This document shows positions 11,001 to 24,111 of a DNA stretch of 64,000 bases, one piece after another (position 1 is the first letter of the stretch; each line of letters begins with the position of its first letter). The notes below the pieces were generated by a model, which saw nothing but the letters and a program-made list of their open reading frames with translations, did no database searches and was not told the DNA's origin. Source of the stretch: Acanthococcus lagerstroemiae (Eukaryota; Arthropoda; Insecta; Hemiptera; Eriococcidae). The position numbers and the translations under genes are program-made. Where the stretch lies: the NCBI GenBank assembly GCA_031841125.1, contig CM063112.1, positions 23,090,603-23,154,602 of the forward strand, read 5' to 3'.

Positions 11001-12725
11001 ATTGTGTTTCCATAATATATCTTTCTTTCACATCCTTTATCTTCCTTGCTATACAAATTGTAAAATTTTGTGTATTTTCTCATCTTTAGCTCCTTCCTTG
11101 AGAATCCTAGGTGTTTAGTGAAGCGCCGGGCGATGCACGCCCGCCAAAGAGGCTCCCCAGACACAGCCTCACTAGTCCTAAAAACTACCCTTTCGAGTAT
11201 AATATCAGAAACCAGAGGGATGTGTTTGGGGAAGCGTATGACAATGCACGCATACCAAAGTGCCTCCCAACACAACTAGGATTGTGGGTATCTATTGTGT
11301 TTCCATAATATATTATTCTTTCACATCCTTTATCTTCCTTGCTGTACAAATTGTAAAATTTTGTATCTTTTCTCATCTTCAGCTCCTTCCTTGAGAATCC
11401 TAGGTGTTTAGTGAAGCGCCTGGCGATGCACGCCCGCCAAAGAGGCTCCCCAGACACAGCCTCACTAGTCCTAAAAACTACCCTTTCGAGTATAATATCA
11501 GAAACCAGAGGGATGTGTTTGGAAAAGCGTATGACAATGCACGCATACCAAAGTGCCTCCCAACACAACTAGGATTGTGGGTATCTATTGTGTTTCCATA
11601 ATATATTATTCTTTCACATCCTTTATCTTCCTTGCTGTACAAATTGTAGAATTTTGTATCTTTTCTCATCTTCAGCTCCCTCTTTGAGAATCCTAGGTGT
11701 TTAGTGAAGCGCCTGGCGATGCACGCCCGCCAAAGAGGCTCCCCAAACACAGCCTCACTAGTCCTAAAAACTACCCTTTCGAGTATAATATCAGAAACCA
11801 GAGGGATGTGTTTGGGGAAGCGTATGACAATGCACGCATACCAAAGTGCCTCCCAACACAACTAAGATTGTGGGTATCTATTGTGTTTCCATAATATATT
11901 ATTCTTTCACATCCTTTATCTTCCTTGCTGTACAAATTGTAGAATTTTGTATCTTTTCTCATCTTCAGCTCCCTCTTTGAGAATCCTAGGTGTTTAGTGA
12001 AGCGCCTGGCGATGCACGCCCGCCAAAGAGGCCCCCCAGACACAGCCTCACTAGTCCTAAAAACTACCCTTCCGAGTATAATATCAGAAACCAGAGGGAT
12101 GTGTTTGGGGAAGCGTATGACAATGCACGCATACCAAAGTGCCTCCCAAGACAACTAGGATTGTGGGTACTTTTTCTCTTTCTGTCTCCTGTATTTTCAC
12201 ATCCTTTATAGCTATTTATACTTTTTTCTTTTCATTATCAATAGTATTTGTTATCCACTCCTTTTGTTTGTTTTTCATTATTATTTTTGTCCCAATGTTT
12301 TATTCTTCCTTTCCTTTTTATATAATCTCTGTACCTCTTTTACAACATCGATTTGATCTTATTATTTCCTCACTTTTTATCTCTAACGGGAACATGCAAG
12401 ATGGAGTATAAACAGTAAACACATGCAGCGAACATGCAAAAATAATTATAACGATCAATGAAATATGGAAGCAACTAAATACTATATCAAATTATAGGCA
12501 CCAAAAAATCATTTAAATAGTGAACTTCAACATGCAGTATTGACATGACTCACTAGACAGGTGCAAAATCAACGCTCCATCACAGCATGATGAATCCAAG
12601 CATTCAATTCAAAATGCACAAGACTTGGTCGAATCCGCAAGTGCATACAACTTGTAGGAACATCACTGGCACGATGTAGGTATCCGTCCTTGATAATCAC
12701 TGAATTCTATCTGATGGCAACGAAA
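8085..12725 (-). repeat. Macro-unit U4 (4641 bp, 10 A subrepeats)
   Basis: Exon B is at 8762-8929 and A1 starts near 9043. Ten A copies begin at 9353 and then every 293 bp to 11990. The extra 2049 bp relative to U1 equals seven monomers (2051 bp) within 2 bp. Diagnostic variants recur at an offset of 1465 bp (five monomers). Examples are YTKFYN in the frames at 9427 and 10892, FSKHIP at 9720 and 11185, and AVFGEP at 10013 and 11478. This unit thus grew partly by duplication of a five-monomer block. TATAAATAG is at 12212-12220. Confidence 0.94.
9353..12160 (-). repeat. Ten-copy A subrepeat run with a 5-mer higher-order repeat
   Basis: Monomers 1-4 (9353-10524) match monomers 6-9 (10818-11989) at an offset of exactly 1465 bp. 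Shared variants include GGAAGAGTATGAC, GGAAAAGCGTATGAC and CCCCAAACACAGCC. Monomers 4 and 5 are also a recent tandem pair, sharing CAACTAAGATTGTGGG. The tenth monomer has the T-proximal subtype ending. This is the longest uninterrupted monomer run in the window and shows expansion by unequal exchange in register. Confidence 0.9.
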
Positions 12726-15552
12726 TATGAAATCTCCAGAATAACAGAGCTCCCACAGAGTATGGTAGAGGGATAGCATCCGTCCAACCTGTGACATAAA
12801 TGTTGTATGTAAAATTGAAACTAGACATTAGGTATAGATTAGCTGGAAGGGGCGATATCTACAGTATACAATGATGGTAACATGAGAAGAAAATCTTCAT
12901 TACTAACCAGTAGCGCTGACTTTTGATGAAACAAATTTGAAAACAAATTGCTGTGATGAAACAAAAAGTTTTAAAAATAAAAGGCGTTTTTAAATTATTT
13001 ACACTGGAATAATGACAACATTATATGGCTGCGATACTACGCGCAGAATATAGATTTAACATTGCTCTTTCTGGCAAGACAAAAGTCGCTGTGGCTTCAT
13101 AAATCCAGCCACCAGAGCGTATGATAGTTGAAAAGAGTTTTTATAGTTACCCCTTAATTGCAAGTAATACTTAAAAAACAGATATCATCGAAAAAGCGTT
13201 CCAGTGGATCAGCAGTCAGGTCTAGTAAATCTTCAGAAATGCTATCGTTGAATTAAAGCAATGACAGTGATTTGACTGGATATAGATTCGAGGAAAAATA
13301 AAGCAAATAATCAAAAATGAATAAATAAGGTCCGAAAGGGAGTACGGGAGACTATGTACAAAACTTTAAAACCCATGGAAATGATTAGGTATACCACATA
13401 CCGTTCTTCAAGGACGATGGGTTTGATTAGGAAATTTGACAAGTCCAGAACTTTCACAGGAGAAATTCCAAAAACTACTAAGTACTGGTTCTTGGTGTTG
13501 AGATCGTGGAAACGTTTCCATGTATCAGTGACTGGTCCAACAGATCCTCTGTGATCGATTAATCAGGAGCTGCAAAAATAATTTTACAGTATCAAAATTT
13601 GGGGGAAATATGGGAATACCAATAAAATGATTCTTACTTTTTGCAAATCACATCTTCAACTTCGGCCTTGAGAATCCTTGATGGTTGGTGGAGCATATAG
13701 CGATGCATGCCTGCCAAAGTGGCTCCCCAGACACCACACAACTAGTCCCGACAACTACCCTTTCAAGTATCACATCAGAAACTAGAGTGAATGTATCTAG
13801 GGAAGCATATGACAACACACGCATACCAAAGTGCGTACAACTAGAATTGTGGGTATTTGTTGTATTTTCATATACTTTTTATTCGCATCCGTTATCTCTT
13901 TTTGGCCTTTTACTTTCATTTGATCTTCCTTGTTATACAAATTGTCAAATTTTGTATCGTTTCTCATCTTCAGCTCCTTCCTTGAGAATCCTAAGTGTTT
14001 AGTGAAGCGCCTGGCGATGCACGCCCGCCAAAGAGGCTCCCCAGACACAGCCTCACTAGTCCTAAAAACTACCCTTTCGAGTATAATATCAGAAACCAGA
14101 GGGATGTGTTTGGGGAAGCGTATGACAATGCACGCATACCAAAGTGCCTCCCAACACAACTAGAATTGTGGGTATCTATTATGTTTCCATAATATATTTT
14201 TATTTCACATCCTTTATCTTCCTTGCTGTACAAATTGTAAAATTTTGTATCTTTTCTCATCTTCAGCTCCTTCCTTGAGAATCCTAGGTGTTTAGTGAAG
14301 CGCCTGGCGATGCACGCCCGCCAAAGAGGCTCCCCAGACACAGCCTCACTAGTCCTAAAAGCTACCCTTTCGAGTATAATATCAGAAACCAGAGGGATGT
14401 GTTTGGGGAAGCGTATGACAATGCACGCATACCAAAGTGCCTCCCAACACAACTAGGATTGTGGGTATCTATTGTGTTTCCATAATATATTATTCTTTCA
14501 CATCCTTTATCTTCCTTGCTGTACAAATTGTAGAATTTTGTATCTTTTCTCATCTTCAGCTCCCTCTTTGAGAATCCTAGGTGTTTAGTGAAGCGCCTGG
14601 CGATGCACGCCCGCCAAAGAGGCCCCCCAGACACAGCCTCACTAGTCCTAAAAACTACCCTTCCGAGTATAATATCAGAAACCAGAGGGATGTGTTTGGG
14701 GAAGCGTATGACAATGCACGCATACCAAAGTGCCTCCCAACACAACTAGGATTGTGGGTCTCTATTGTGATTTCACATCCTTTATCTTCCTTGCTGTACA
14801 AATTGTAAAATGTTGTATCTTTTCTCATCTTCACTTGAGAATCCTAGGTGTTTAGTGAAGCGCCTGGCGATTGCCTCACTAGTCCTAAAAACTACCCTTT
14901 CGAGTATAATATCAGAAACCAGAGGGATGTGTTTGGGGAAGCGTATGACAATGCACGCATACCAAAGTGCCTCCCAAGACAACTAGGATTGTGGGTACTT
15001 TTTCTCTTTCTGTATCCTGTATTTTCACATCCTTTATAGCTATTTATACTTTTTTCTTTTCATTATCAATAGTATTTGTTATCCACTCTTTTGTTTGTTT
15101 TTCATTATTAATTTTGTCCCAATGTTTTATTCTTCCTTTCCTTTTTATATAATCTCTGTACCTCTTTTACAACATCGATTTGATCTTATTATTTCCTCAC
15201 TTTTTATCTCTAACGGGAACATGCAAGATGGAGTATAAACAGTAAACACATGCAGCGAACATGCAAAAATAATTATAACGATCAATGAAATATGGAAGCA
15301 ACTAAATACTATGTCAAATTATAGGCACCAAAAAATCATTTAAATAGTGAACTTCAACATGCAGTATTGACATGACTCACTAGACAGGTGCAAAATCAAC
15401 GCTCCATCACAGCATGATGAATCCAAGCATTCAATTCAAAATGCACAAGACTTGGTCGAATCCGCAAGTGCATACAACTTGTAGGAACATCACTGGCACG
15501 ATGTAGGTATCCGTCCTTGATAATCACTGAATTCTATCTGATGGCAACGAAA
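12726..15552 (-). repeat. Macro-unit U5 (2827 bp, 4 A subrepeats, one truncated)
   Basis: Exon B is at 13402-13569, A1 starts near 13685, and A copies begin at 13995, 14288, 14581 and 14848. The linker before the last copy is shortened (GTCTCTATTGTGATTTCAC). That last copy also lost a block between GCGCCTGGCGA and TTGCCTCACTAG, so its minus-strand frame is only 66 codons. TATAAATAG is at 15040-15048. Downstream, GACATTAGG replaces GACATGTAGG near 12829. Confidence 0.92.
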
Positions 15553-18415
15553 TATGAAATCTCCAGAATAACAGAGCTCCCACAGAGTATGGTAGAGGGA
15601 TAGCATCCGTCCAACCTGTGACATAAATGTTGTATGTAAAATTGAAACTAGACATGTAGGTATAGATTAGCTGGAAGGGGCGATATCTACAGTATACAAT
15701 GATGGTAACATGAGAAGAAAATCTTCATTACTAACCAGTAGCGCTGACTTTTGATGAAACAAATTTTGATGAAACAAAAAGTTTTAAAAATAAAAGGCGT
15801 ATTTACACTGGAATAATGACAACATTATATGGCTGCGATACTACGCGCAGAATATAGATTTAACATTGCTCTTTCTGGCAAGACAAAAGTCGCTGTGGCT
15901 TCATAAATCCAGCCACCAGAGCGTGTGATAGTTGAAAAGAGTTTTTAAAGTTACCCCTTAATTGCAAGTAATACTTAAAAAACAGATATCATCGAAAAAG
16001 CGTTCCAGTGGATCAGCAGTCAGGTCTAGTAAATCTTCAGAAATGCTATCGTTGAATTAAAGCAATGACAGTGATTTGACTGGATATAGATTCGAGGAAA
16101 AATAAAGCAAATAATCAAAAATAAATAAATAAGGTCCGAAAGGGAGTAGGGGAGACTATGTACAAAACTTAAAAACCCATGGAAATGATTAGGTATACCA
16201 CATACCGTTCTTCAAGGACGATGGGTTTGATTAGGAAATTTGACAAGTCCAGAACTTTCACAGGAGAAATTCCAAAAACTACTAAGTACTGGTTCTTGGT
16301 GTTGAGATCGTGGAAACGTTTCCATGTATCAGTGACTGGTCCAACAGATCCTCTGTGATCGATTAATCAGGAGCTGCAAAAATAATTTTACAGTATCAAA
16401 ATTTGGGGGAAATATGGGAATACCAATAAAATGATTCTTACTTTTTGCAAATCACATCTTCAACTTCGGCCTTGAGAATCCTTGATGGTTGGTGGAGCAT
16501 ATAGCGATGCATGCCTGCCAAAGTGGCTCCCCAGACACCACACAACTAGTCCCGACAACTACCCTTTCAAGTATCACATCAGAAACTAGAGTGAATGTAT
16601 CTAGGGAAGCATATGACAACACACGCATACCAAAGTGCGTACAACTAGAATTGTGGGTATTTGTTGTATTTTCATATACTTTTTATTCGCATCCGTTATC
16701 TCTTTTTGGCCTTTTACTTTCATTTGATCTTCCTTGTTATACAAATTGTCAAATTTTGTATCGTTTCTCATCTTCAGCTCCTTCCTTGAGAATCCTAAGT
16801 GTTTAGTGAAGCGCCTGGCGATGCACGCCCGCCAAAGAGGCTCCCCAGACACAGCCTCACTAGTCCTAAAAACTACCCTTTCGAGTATAATATCAGAAAC
16901 CAGAGGGATGTGTTTGGGGAAGCGTATGACAATGCACGCATACCAAAGTGCCTCCCAACACAACTAGAATTGTGGGTATCTATTATGTTTCCATAATATA
17001 TGTTTATTTCACATCCTTTATCTTCCTTGCTGTACAAATTGTAAAATTTTGTATCTTTTCTCATCTTCAGCTCCTTCCTTGAGAATCCTAGGTGTTTAGT
17101 GAAGCGCCTGGCGATGCACGCCCGCCAAAGAGGCTCCCCAGACACAGCCTCACTAGTCCTAAAAGCTACCCTTTCGAGTATAATATCAGAAACCAGAGGG
17201 ATGTGTTTGGAAAAGCGTATGACAATGCACGCATACCAAAGTGCCTCCCAACACAACTAGGATTGTGGGTATCTATTGTGTTTCCATAATATATTATTCT
17301 TTCACATCCTTTATCTTCCTTGCTGTACAAATTGTAGAATTTTGTATCTTTTCTCATCTTCAGCTCCCTCTTTGAGAATCCTAGGTGTTTAGTGAAGCGC
17401 CTGGCGATGCACGCCCGCCAAAGAGGCTCCCCAGACACAGCCTCACTAGTCCTAAAAACTACCCTTTCGAGTATAATATCAGAAACCAGAGGGATGTGTT
17501 TGGGGAAGCGTATGACAATGCACGCATACCAAAGTGCCTCCCAACACAACTAGGATTGTGGGTATCTATTGTGTTTCCATAATATATTATTCTTTCACAT
17601 CCTTTATCTTCCTTGCTGTACAAATTGTAAAATTTTGTATCTTTTCTCATCTTCAGCTCCCTCTTTGAGAATCCTAGGTGTTTAGTGAAGCGCCTGGCGA
17701 TGCACGCCCGCCAAAGAGGCTCCCCAGACACAGCCTCACTAGTCCTAAAAACTACCCTTTCGAGTATAATATCAGAAACCAGAGGGATGTGTTTGGGGAA
17801 GCGTATGACAATGCACGCATACCAAAGTGCCTCCCAAGACAACTAGGATTGTGGGTACTTTTTCTCTTTCTGTCTCCTGTATTTTCACATCCTTTATAGC
17901 TATTTATACTTTTTTCTTTTCATTATCAATAATATATGTTATCCACTCTGTTTGTTTGTTTGTTTTTCATTATTAATTTTGTCCCAATGTTTTATTCTTA
18001 CTCTCCTTTTTATATAATCTTTGTACCTCTTTTTCAACATCAATTTGATCTTCTTATTTCCTCACTTCTTATCTCAAACAGGAACATGCAAGATAGAGTA
18101 TAAACAGTAAACACATGCAGCGAACATGCAAAACTAATTATGACGACCAATGAAACATGGAAGCAACTAAATACTATATCAAATTATAGGCACCAAAAAA
18201 TCATTTAAATAATGAACTTCAACATGCAGTATTGACATGACTCACTATACAGGTGCAAAATCAACGCCATCACAACATGATGAATCCAAGCATTCAATTC
18301 GAAATGCACAAGACTTGGTCGAATCCACAAGTGCATACAACTTGTAGGAACATCACTGGCACGATGTAGGTATCCGTCCTTGATAATCACTGAATTCTAT
18401 CTGATGGCAACAAAA
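15553..18415 (-). repeat. Macro-unit U6 (2863 bp, 4 A subrepeats)
   Basis: Exon B is at 16206-16373, A1 starts near 16489, and A copies begin at 16799, 17092, 17385 and 17678. The spacer has lost pieces around two TGATGAAACAAA direct repeats (about 15760-15800). Its T module is more diverged than in neighbouring units, with CACTATACAGG and GAAACATGGAAGC variants. It contains the longest T-module open frame of the array on the minus strand (18205-18390). TATAAATAG is at 17900-17908. Confidence 0.92.
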
Positions 18416-21271
18416 TATGAAATCTCCAGAATAACAGAGCTCCCACAGAGTATGGTAGAGGGATAGCATCCGTCCAACCTGTGACATAAATGTTGTATGT
18501 AAAATTGAAACTAGACATGTAGGTATAGATTAGCTGGAAGGGGCGATATCTACAGTATACAATGATGGTAACATGAGAAGAAAATCTTCATTACTAACCA
18601 GTAGCGCTGACTTTTGATGAAACAAATTTGAAAACAAATTTGTGAAAACAAAAATTGTATTTACACTGGAATAATGACAACATTATATGGCTGCGATACT
18701 ACACGCAGAATATAGATTTAACATTGCTCTTTCTGGCAAGACAAAAGTCGCTGTGGCTTCATAAATCCAGCCACCAGAGCGTGTGATAGTTGAAAAGAGT
18801 TTTTATAGTTACCCCTTAATTGCAAGTAATACTTAAAAAACAGATATCATCGAAAAAGCGTTCCAGTGGATCAGCAGTCAGGTCTAGTAAATCTTCAGAA
18901 ATGCTATCGTTGAATTAAAGCAATGACAGTGATTTGACTGGATATAGATTCGAGGAAAAATAAAGCAAATAATCAAAAATAAATAAATAAGGTCCGAAAG
19001 GGAGTAGGGGAGACTATGTACAAAACTTAAAAACCCATGGAAATGATTAGGTATACCACATACCGTTCTTCAAGGACGATGGGTTTGATTAGGAAATTTG
19101 ACAAGTCCAGAACTTTCACAGGAGAAATTCCAAAAACTACTAAGTACTGGTTCTTGGTGTTGAGATCGTGGAAACGTTTCCATGTATCAGTGACTGGTCC
19201 AACAGATCCTCTGTGATCGATTAATCAGGAGCTGCAAAAATAATTTTACAGTATCAAAATTTGGGGGAAATATGGGAATACCAATAAAATGATTCTTACT
19301 TTTTGCAAATCACATCTTCAACTTCGGCCTTGAGAATCCTTGATGGTTGGTGGAGCATATAGCGATGCATGCCTGCCAAAGTGGCTCCCCAGACACCACA
19401 CAACTAGTCCCGACAACTACCCTTTCAAGTATCACATCAGAAACTAGAGTGAATGTATCTAGGGAAGCATATGACAACACACGCATACCAAAGTGCGTAC
19501 AACTAGAATTGTGGGTATTTGTTGTATTTTCATATACTTTTTATTCGCATCCGTTATCTCTTTTTGGCCTTTTACTTTCATTTGATCTTCCTTGTTATAC
19601 AAATTGTCAAATTTTGTATCGTTTCTCATCTTCAGCTCCTTCCTTGAGAATCCTAAGTGTTTAGTGAAGCGCCTGGCGATGCACGCCCGCCAAAGAGGCT
19701 CCCCAGACACAGCCTCACTAGTCCTAAAAACTACCCTTTCGAGTATAATATCAGAAACCAGAGGGATGTGTTTGGGGAAGCGTATGACAATGCACGCATA
19801 CCAAAGTGCCTCCCAACACAACTAGAATTGTGGGTATCTATTATGTTTCCATAATATATGTTTATTTCACATCCTTTATCTTCCTTGCTGTACAAATTGT
19901 AAAATTTTGTATCTTTTCTCATCTTCAGCTCCTTCCTTGAGAATCCTAGGTGTTTAGTGAAGCGCCTGGCGATGCACGCCCGCCAAAGAGGCTCCCCAGA
20001 CACAGCCTCACTAGTCCTAAAAGCTACCCTTTCGAGTATAATATCAGAAACCAGAGGGATGTGTTTGGGGAAGCGTATGACAATGCACGCATACCAAAGT
20101 GCCTCCCAACACAACTAGGATTGTGGGTATCTATTGTGTTTCCATAATATATTATTCTTTCACATCCTTTATCTTCCTTGCTGTACAAATTGTAGAATTT
20201 TGTATCTTTTCTCATCTTCAGCTCCCTCTTTGAGAATCCTAGGTGTTTAGTGAAGCGCCTGGCGATGCACGCCCGCCAAAGAGGCCCCCCAGACACAGCC
20301 TCACTAGTCCTAAAAACTACCCTTCCGAGTATAATATCAGAAACCAGAGGGATGTGTTTGGGGAAGCGTATGACAATGCACGCATACCAAAGTGCCTCCC
20401 AACACAACTAGGATTGTGGGTCTCTATTGTGTTTCCATAATATATTTTTATTTCACATCCTTTATCTTCCTTGCTGTACAAATTGTAAAATGTTGTATCT
20501 TTTCTCATCTTCAGCTCCTTCCTTGAGAATCCTAGGTGTTTAGTGAAGCGCCTGGCGATGCACGCCCGCCAAAGAGGCTCCCCAGACACGGCCTCACTAG
20601 TCCTAAAAACTACCCTTTCGAGTATAATATCAGAAACCAGAGGGATGTGTTTGGGGAAGCGTATGACAATGCACGCATACCAAAGTGCCTCCCAAGACAA
20701 CTAGGATTGTGGGTACTTTTTCTCTTTCTGTATCCTGTATTTTCACATCCTTTATAGCTATTTATACTTTTTTCTTTTCATTATCAATAGTATTTGTTAT
20801 CCACTCTTCTTGTTTGTTTTTCATTATTAATTTTGTCCCAATGTTTTATTCTTACTTTCCTTTTTATATAATCTTTGTACCTCTTTTTCAACATCGATTT
20901 GATCTTATTATTTCCTCACTTTTTATCTCTAATGGGAACATGCAAGATAGAGTATAAACGGTAAACACATGCAGCGAACATGCAAAAATAATTATAACGA
21001 TCAATGAAATATGGAAGCAACTAAATACTATGTCAAATTATAGGCACCAAAAAATCATTTAAATAGTGAACTTCAACATGCAGTATTGACATGACTCACT
21101 ATACAGGTGCAAAATCAACGCTCCATCACAGCATGATGAATCCAAGCATTCAATTCAAAATGCACAAGACTTGGTCGAATCCGCAATTGCATACAACTTG
21201 TAGGAACATCAGTGGCACGATGTAGGTATCCGTCCTTGATAATCACTGAATTCTATCTGATGGCAACAAAA
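18416..21271 (-). repeat. Macro-unit U7 (2856 bp, 4 A subrepeats)
   Basis: Exon B is at 19064-19231, A1 starts near 19347, and A copies begin at 19657, 19950, 20243 and 20536. The spacer carries a deletion different from those of U6 and U8, with a TTTGTGAAAACAAAAATTG junction near 18640. From about 19.24 kb onward it matches U9 at an offset of 5724 bp, forming the first half of a duplicated two-unit block. TATAAATAG is at 20758-20766. Confidence 0.92.
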
Positions 21272-24111
21272 TATGAAATCTCCAGAATAACAGAGCTCCC
21301 ACAGAGTATGGTAGAGGGATAGCATCCGTCCAACCTGTGACATAAATGTTGTATGTAAAATTGAAACTAGACATGTAGGTATAGATTAGCCGGAAGGGGG
21401 GACATCTACAGTATACAATGATGGTAACATGAGAAGAAAATCTTCATTACTAACCAGTACCGCTGACTTTTGATGAAACAAATTTGAAAACAAATTGTAT
21501 TTACACTAGAATAATGACAACATTATATGGCTGCGATACTAAGCGCAGAATATAGATTTAACATTGCTCTTTCTGGCAAGACAAAAGTCGCTGTGGCTTC
21601 ATAAATCCAGCCACCAGAGCGTGTGATAGTTGAAAAGAGTTTTTAAAGTTACCCCTTAATTGCAAGTAATACTTAAAAAACAGATATCATCGAAAAAGCG
21701 TTCCAGTGGATCAGCAGTCAGGTCTAGTAAATCTTCAGAAATGCTATCGTTGAATTAAAGCAATGACAGTGATTTGACTGGATATAGATTCGAGGAAAAA
21801 TAAAGCAAATAATCAAAAATAAATAAATAAGGTCCCAAAGGGAGTAGGGGAGACTATGTACAAGACTTAAAAACCCATGGAAATGATTAGGTATACCACA
21901 TACCGTTCTTCAAGGACGATGGGTTTGATTAGGAAATTTGACAAGTCCAGAACTTTCACAGGAGAAATTCCAAAAACTACTAAGTACTGGTTCTTGGTGT
22001 TGAGATCGTGGAAACGTTTCCATGTATCAGTGACTGGTCCAACAGATCCTCTGTGATCGATTAATCAGGAGCTGCAAAAATAATTTTACAGTATCAAAAT
22101 TTGGGGGAAATATGGGAATACCAATAAAATGATTCTTACTTTTTGCAAATCACATCTTCAACTTCGGCCTTGAGAATCCTTGATGGTTGGTGGAGCATAT
22201 AGCGATGCATGCCTGCCAAAGTGGCTCCCCAGACACCACACAACTAGTCCCGACAACTACCCTTTCAAGTATCACATCAGAAACTAGAGTGAATGTATCT
22301 AGGGAAGCATATGACAACACACGCATACCAAAGTGCGTACAACTAGAATTGTGGGTATTTGTTGTATTTTCATATACTTTTTATTCGCATCCGTTATCTC
22401 TTTTTGGCCTTTTACTTTCATTTGATCTTCCTTGTTATACAAATTGTCAAATTTTGTATGGTTTCTCATCTTCAGCTCCTTCCTTGAGAATCCTAAGTGT
22501 TTAGTGAAGCGCCTGGCGATGCACGCCCGCCAAAGAGGCTCCCCAGACACAGCCTCACTAGTCCTAAAAACTACCCTTTCGAGTATAATATCAGAAACCA
22601 GAGGGATGTGTTTGGGGAAGCGTATGACAATGCACGCATACCAAAGTGCCTCCCAACACAACTAGAATTGTGGGTATCTATTATGTTTCCATAATATATG
22701 TTTATTTCACATCCTTTATCTTCCTTGCTGTACAAATTGTAAAATTTTGTATCTTTTCTCATCTTCAGCTCCTTCCTTGAGAATCCTAGGTGTTTAGTGA
22801 AGCGCCTGGCGATGCACGCCCGCCAAAGAGGCTCCCCAGACACAGCCTCACTAGTCCTAAAAGCTACCCTTTCGAGTATAATATCAGAAACCAGAGGGAT
22901 GTGTTTGGAAAAGCGTATGACAATGCACGCATACCAAAGTGCCTCCCAACACAACTAGGATTGTGGGTATCTATTGTGTTTCCATAATATATTATTCTTT
23001 CACATCCTTTATCTTCCTTGCTGTACAAATTGTAGAATTTTGTATCTTTTCTCATCTTCAGCTCCCTCTTTGAGAATCCTAGGTGTTTAGTGAAGCGCCT
23101 GGCGATGCACGCCCGCCAAAGAGGCTCCCCAAACACAGCCTCACTAGTCCTAAAAACTACCCTTTCGAGTATAATATCAGAAACCAGAGGGATGTGTTTG
23201 GGGAAGCGTATGACAATGCACGCATACCAAAGTTCCTCCCAACACAACTAAGATTGTGGGTATCTATTGTGTTTCCATAATATATTATTCTTTCACATCC
23301 TTTATCTTCCTTGCTGTACAAATTGTAGAATTTTGTATCTTTTCTCATCTTCAGCTCCCTCTTTGAGAATCCTAGGTGTTTAGTGAAGCGCCTGGCGATG
23401 CACGCCCGCCAAAGAGGCCCCCCAGACACAGCCTCACTAGTCCTAAAAACTACCCTTCCGAGTATAATATCAGAAACCAGAGGGATGTGTTTGGGGAAGC
23501 GTATGACAATGCACGCATACCAAAGTGCCTCCCAAGACAACTAGGATTGTGGGTACTTTTTCTCTTTCTGTCTCCTGTATTTTCACATCCTTTATAGCTA
23601 TTTATACTTTTTTCTTTTCATTATTAATAGTATTTGTTATCCACTCCTTTTGTTTGTTTTTCATTATTATTTTTGTCCCAATGTTTTATTCTTCCTTTCC
23701 TTTTTATATAATCTCTGTACCTCTTTTACAATATCGATTTGATCTTATTATTTCCTCACTTTTTATCTCTAACAGGAACATGCAAGAAGGAGTATAAACA
23801 GTAAACACATGCAGCGAACATGCAAAAATAATTATAACGATCAATGAAATATGGAAGCAACTAAATACTATATCAAATTATAGGCACCAAAAAATCATTT
23901 AAATAGTGAACTTCAACATGCAGTATTGACATGACTCACTAGACAGGTGCAAAATCAACGCTCCATCACAGCATGATGAATCCAAGCATTCAATTCAAAA
24001 TGCACAAGACTTGGTCGAATCCGCAAGTGCATACAACTTGTAGGAACATCACTGGCACGATGTAGGTATCCGTCCTTGATAATCACTGAATTCTATCTGA
24101 TGGCAACGAAA
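21272..24111 (-). repeat. Macro-unit U8 (2840 bp, 4 A subrepeats)
   Basis: Exon B is at 21904-22071, A1 starts near 22187, and A copies begin at 22497, 22790, 23083 and 23376. The spacer shows the AACAAATTGTATTTACAC junction, a clean deletion of about 44 bp that is also in U10, U12, U13 and U14. Private variants TTTTGTATGGTTTCTC and CAAAGTTCCTCCC are shared only with U10, at an offset of 5724. TATAAATAG is at 23598-23606. Confidence 0.93.
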
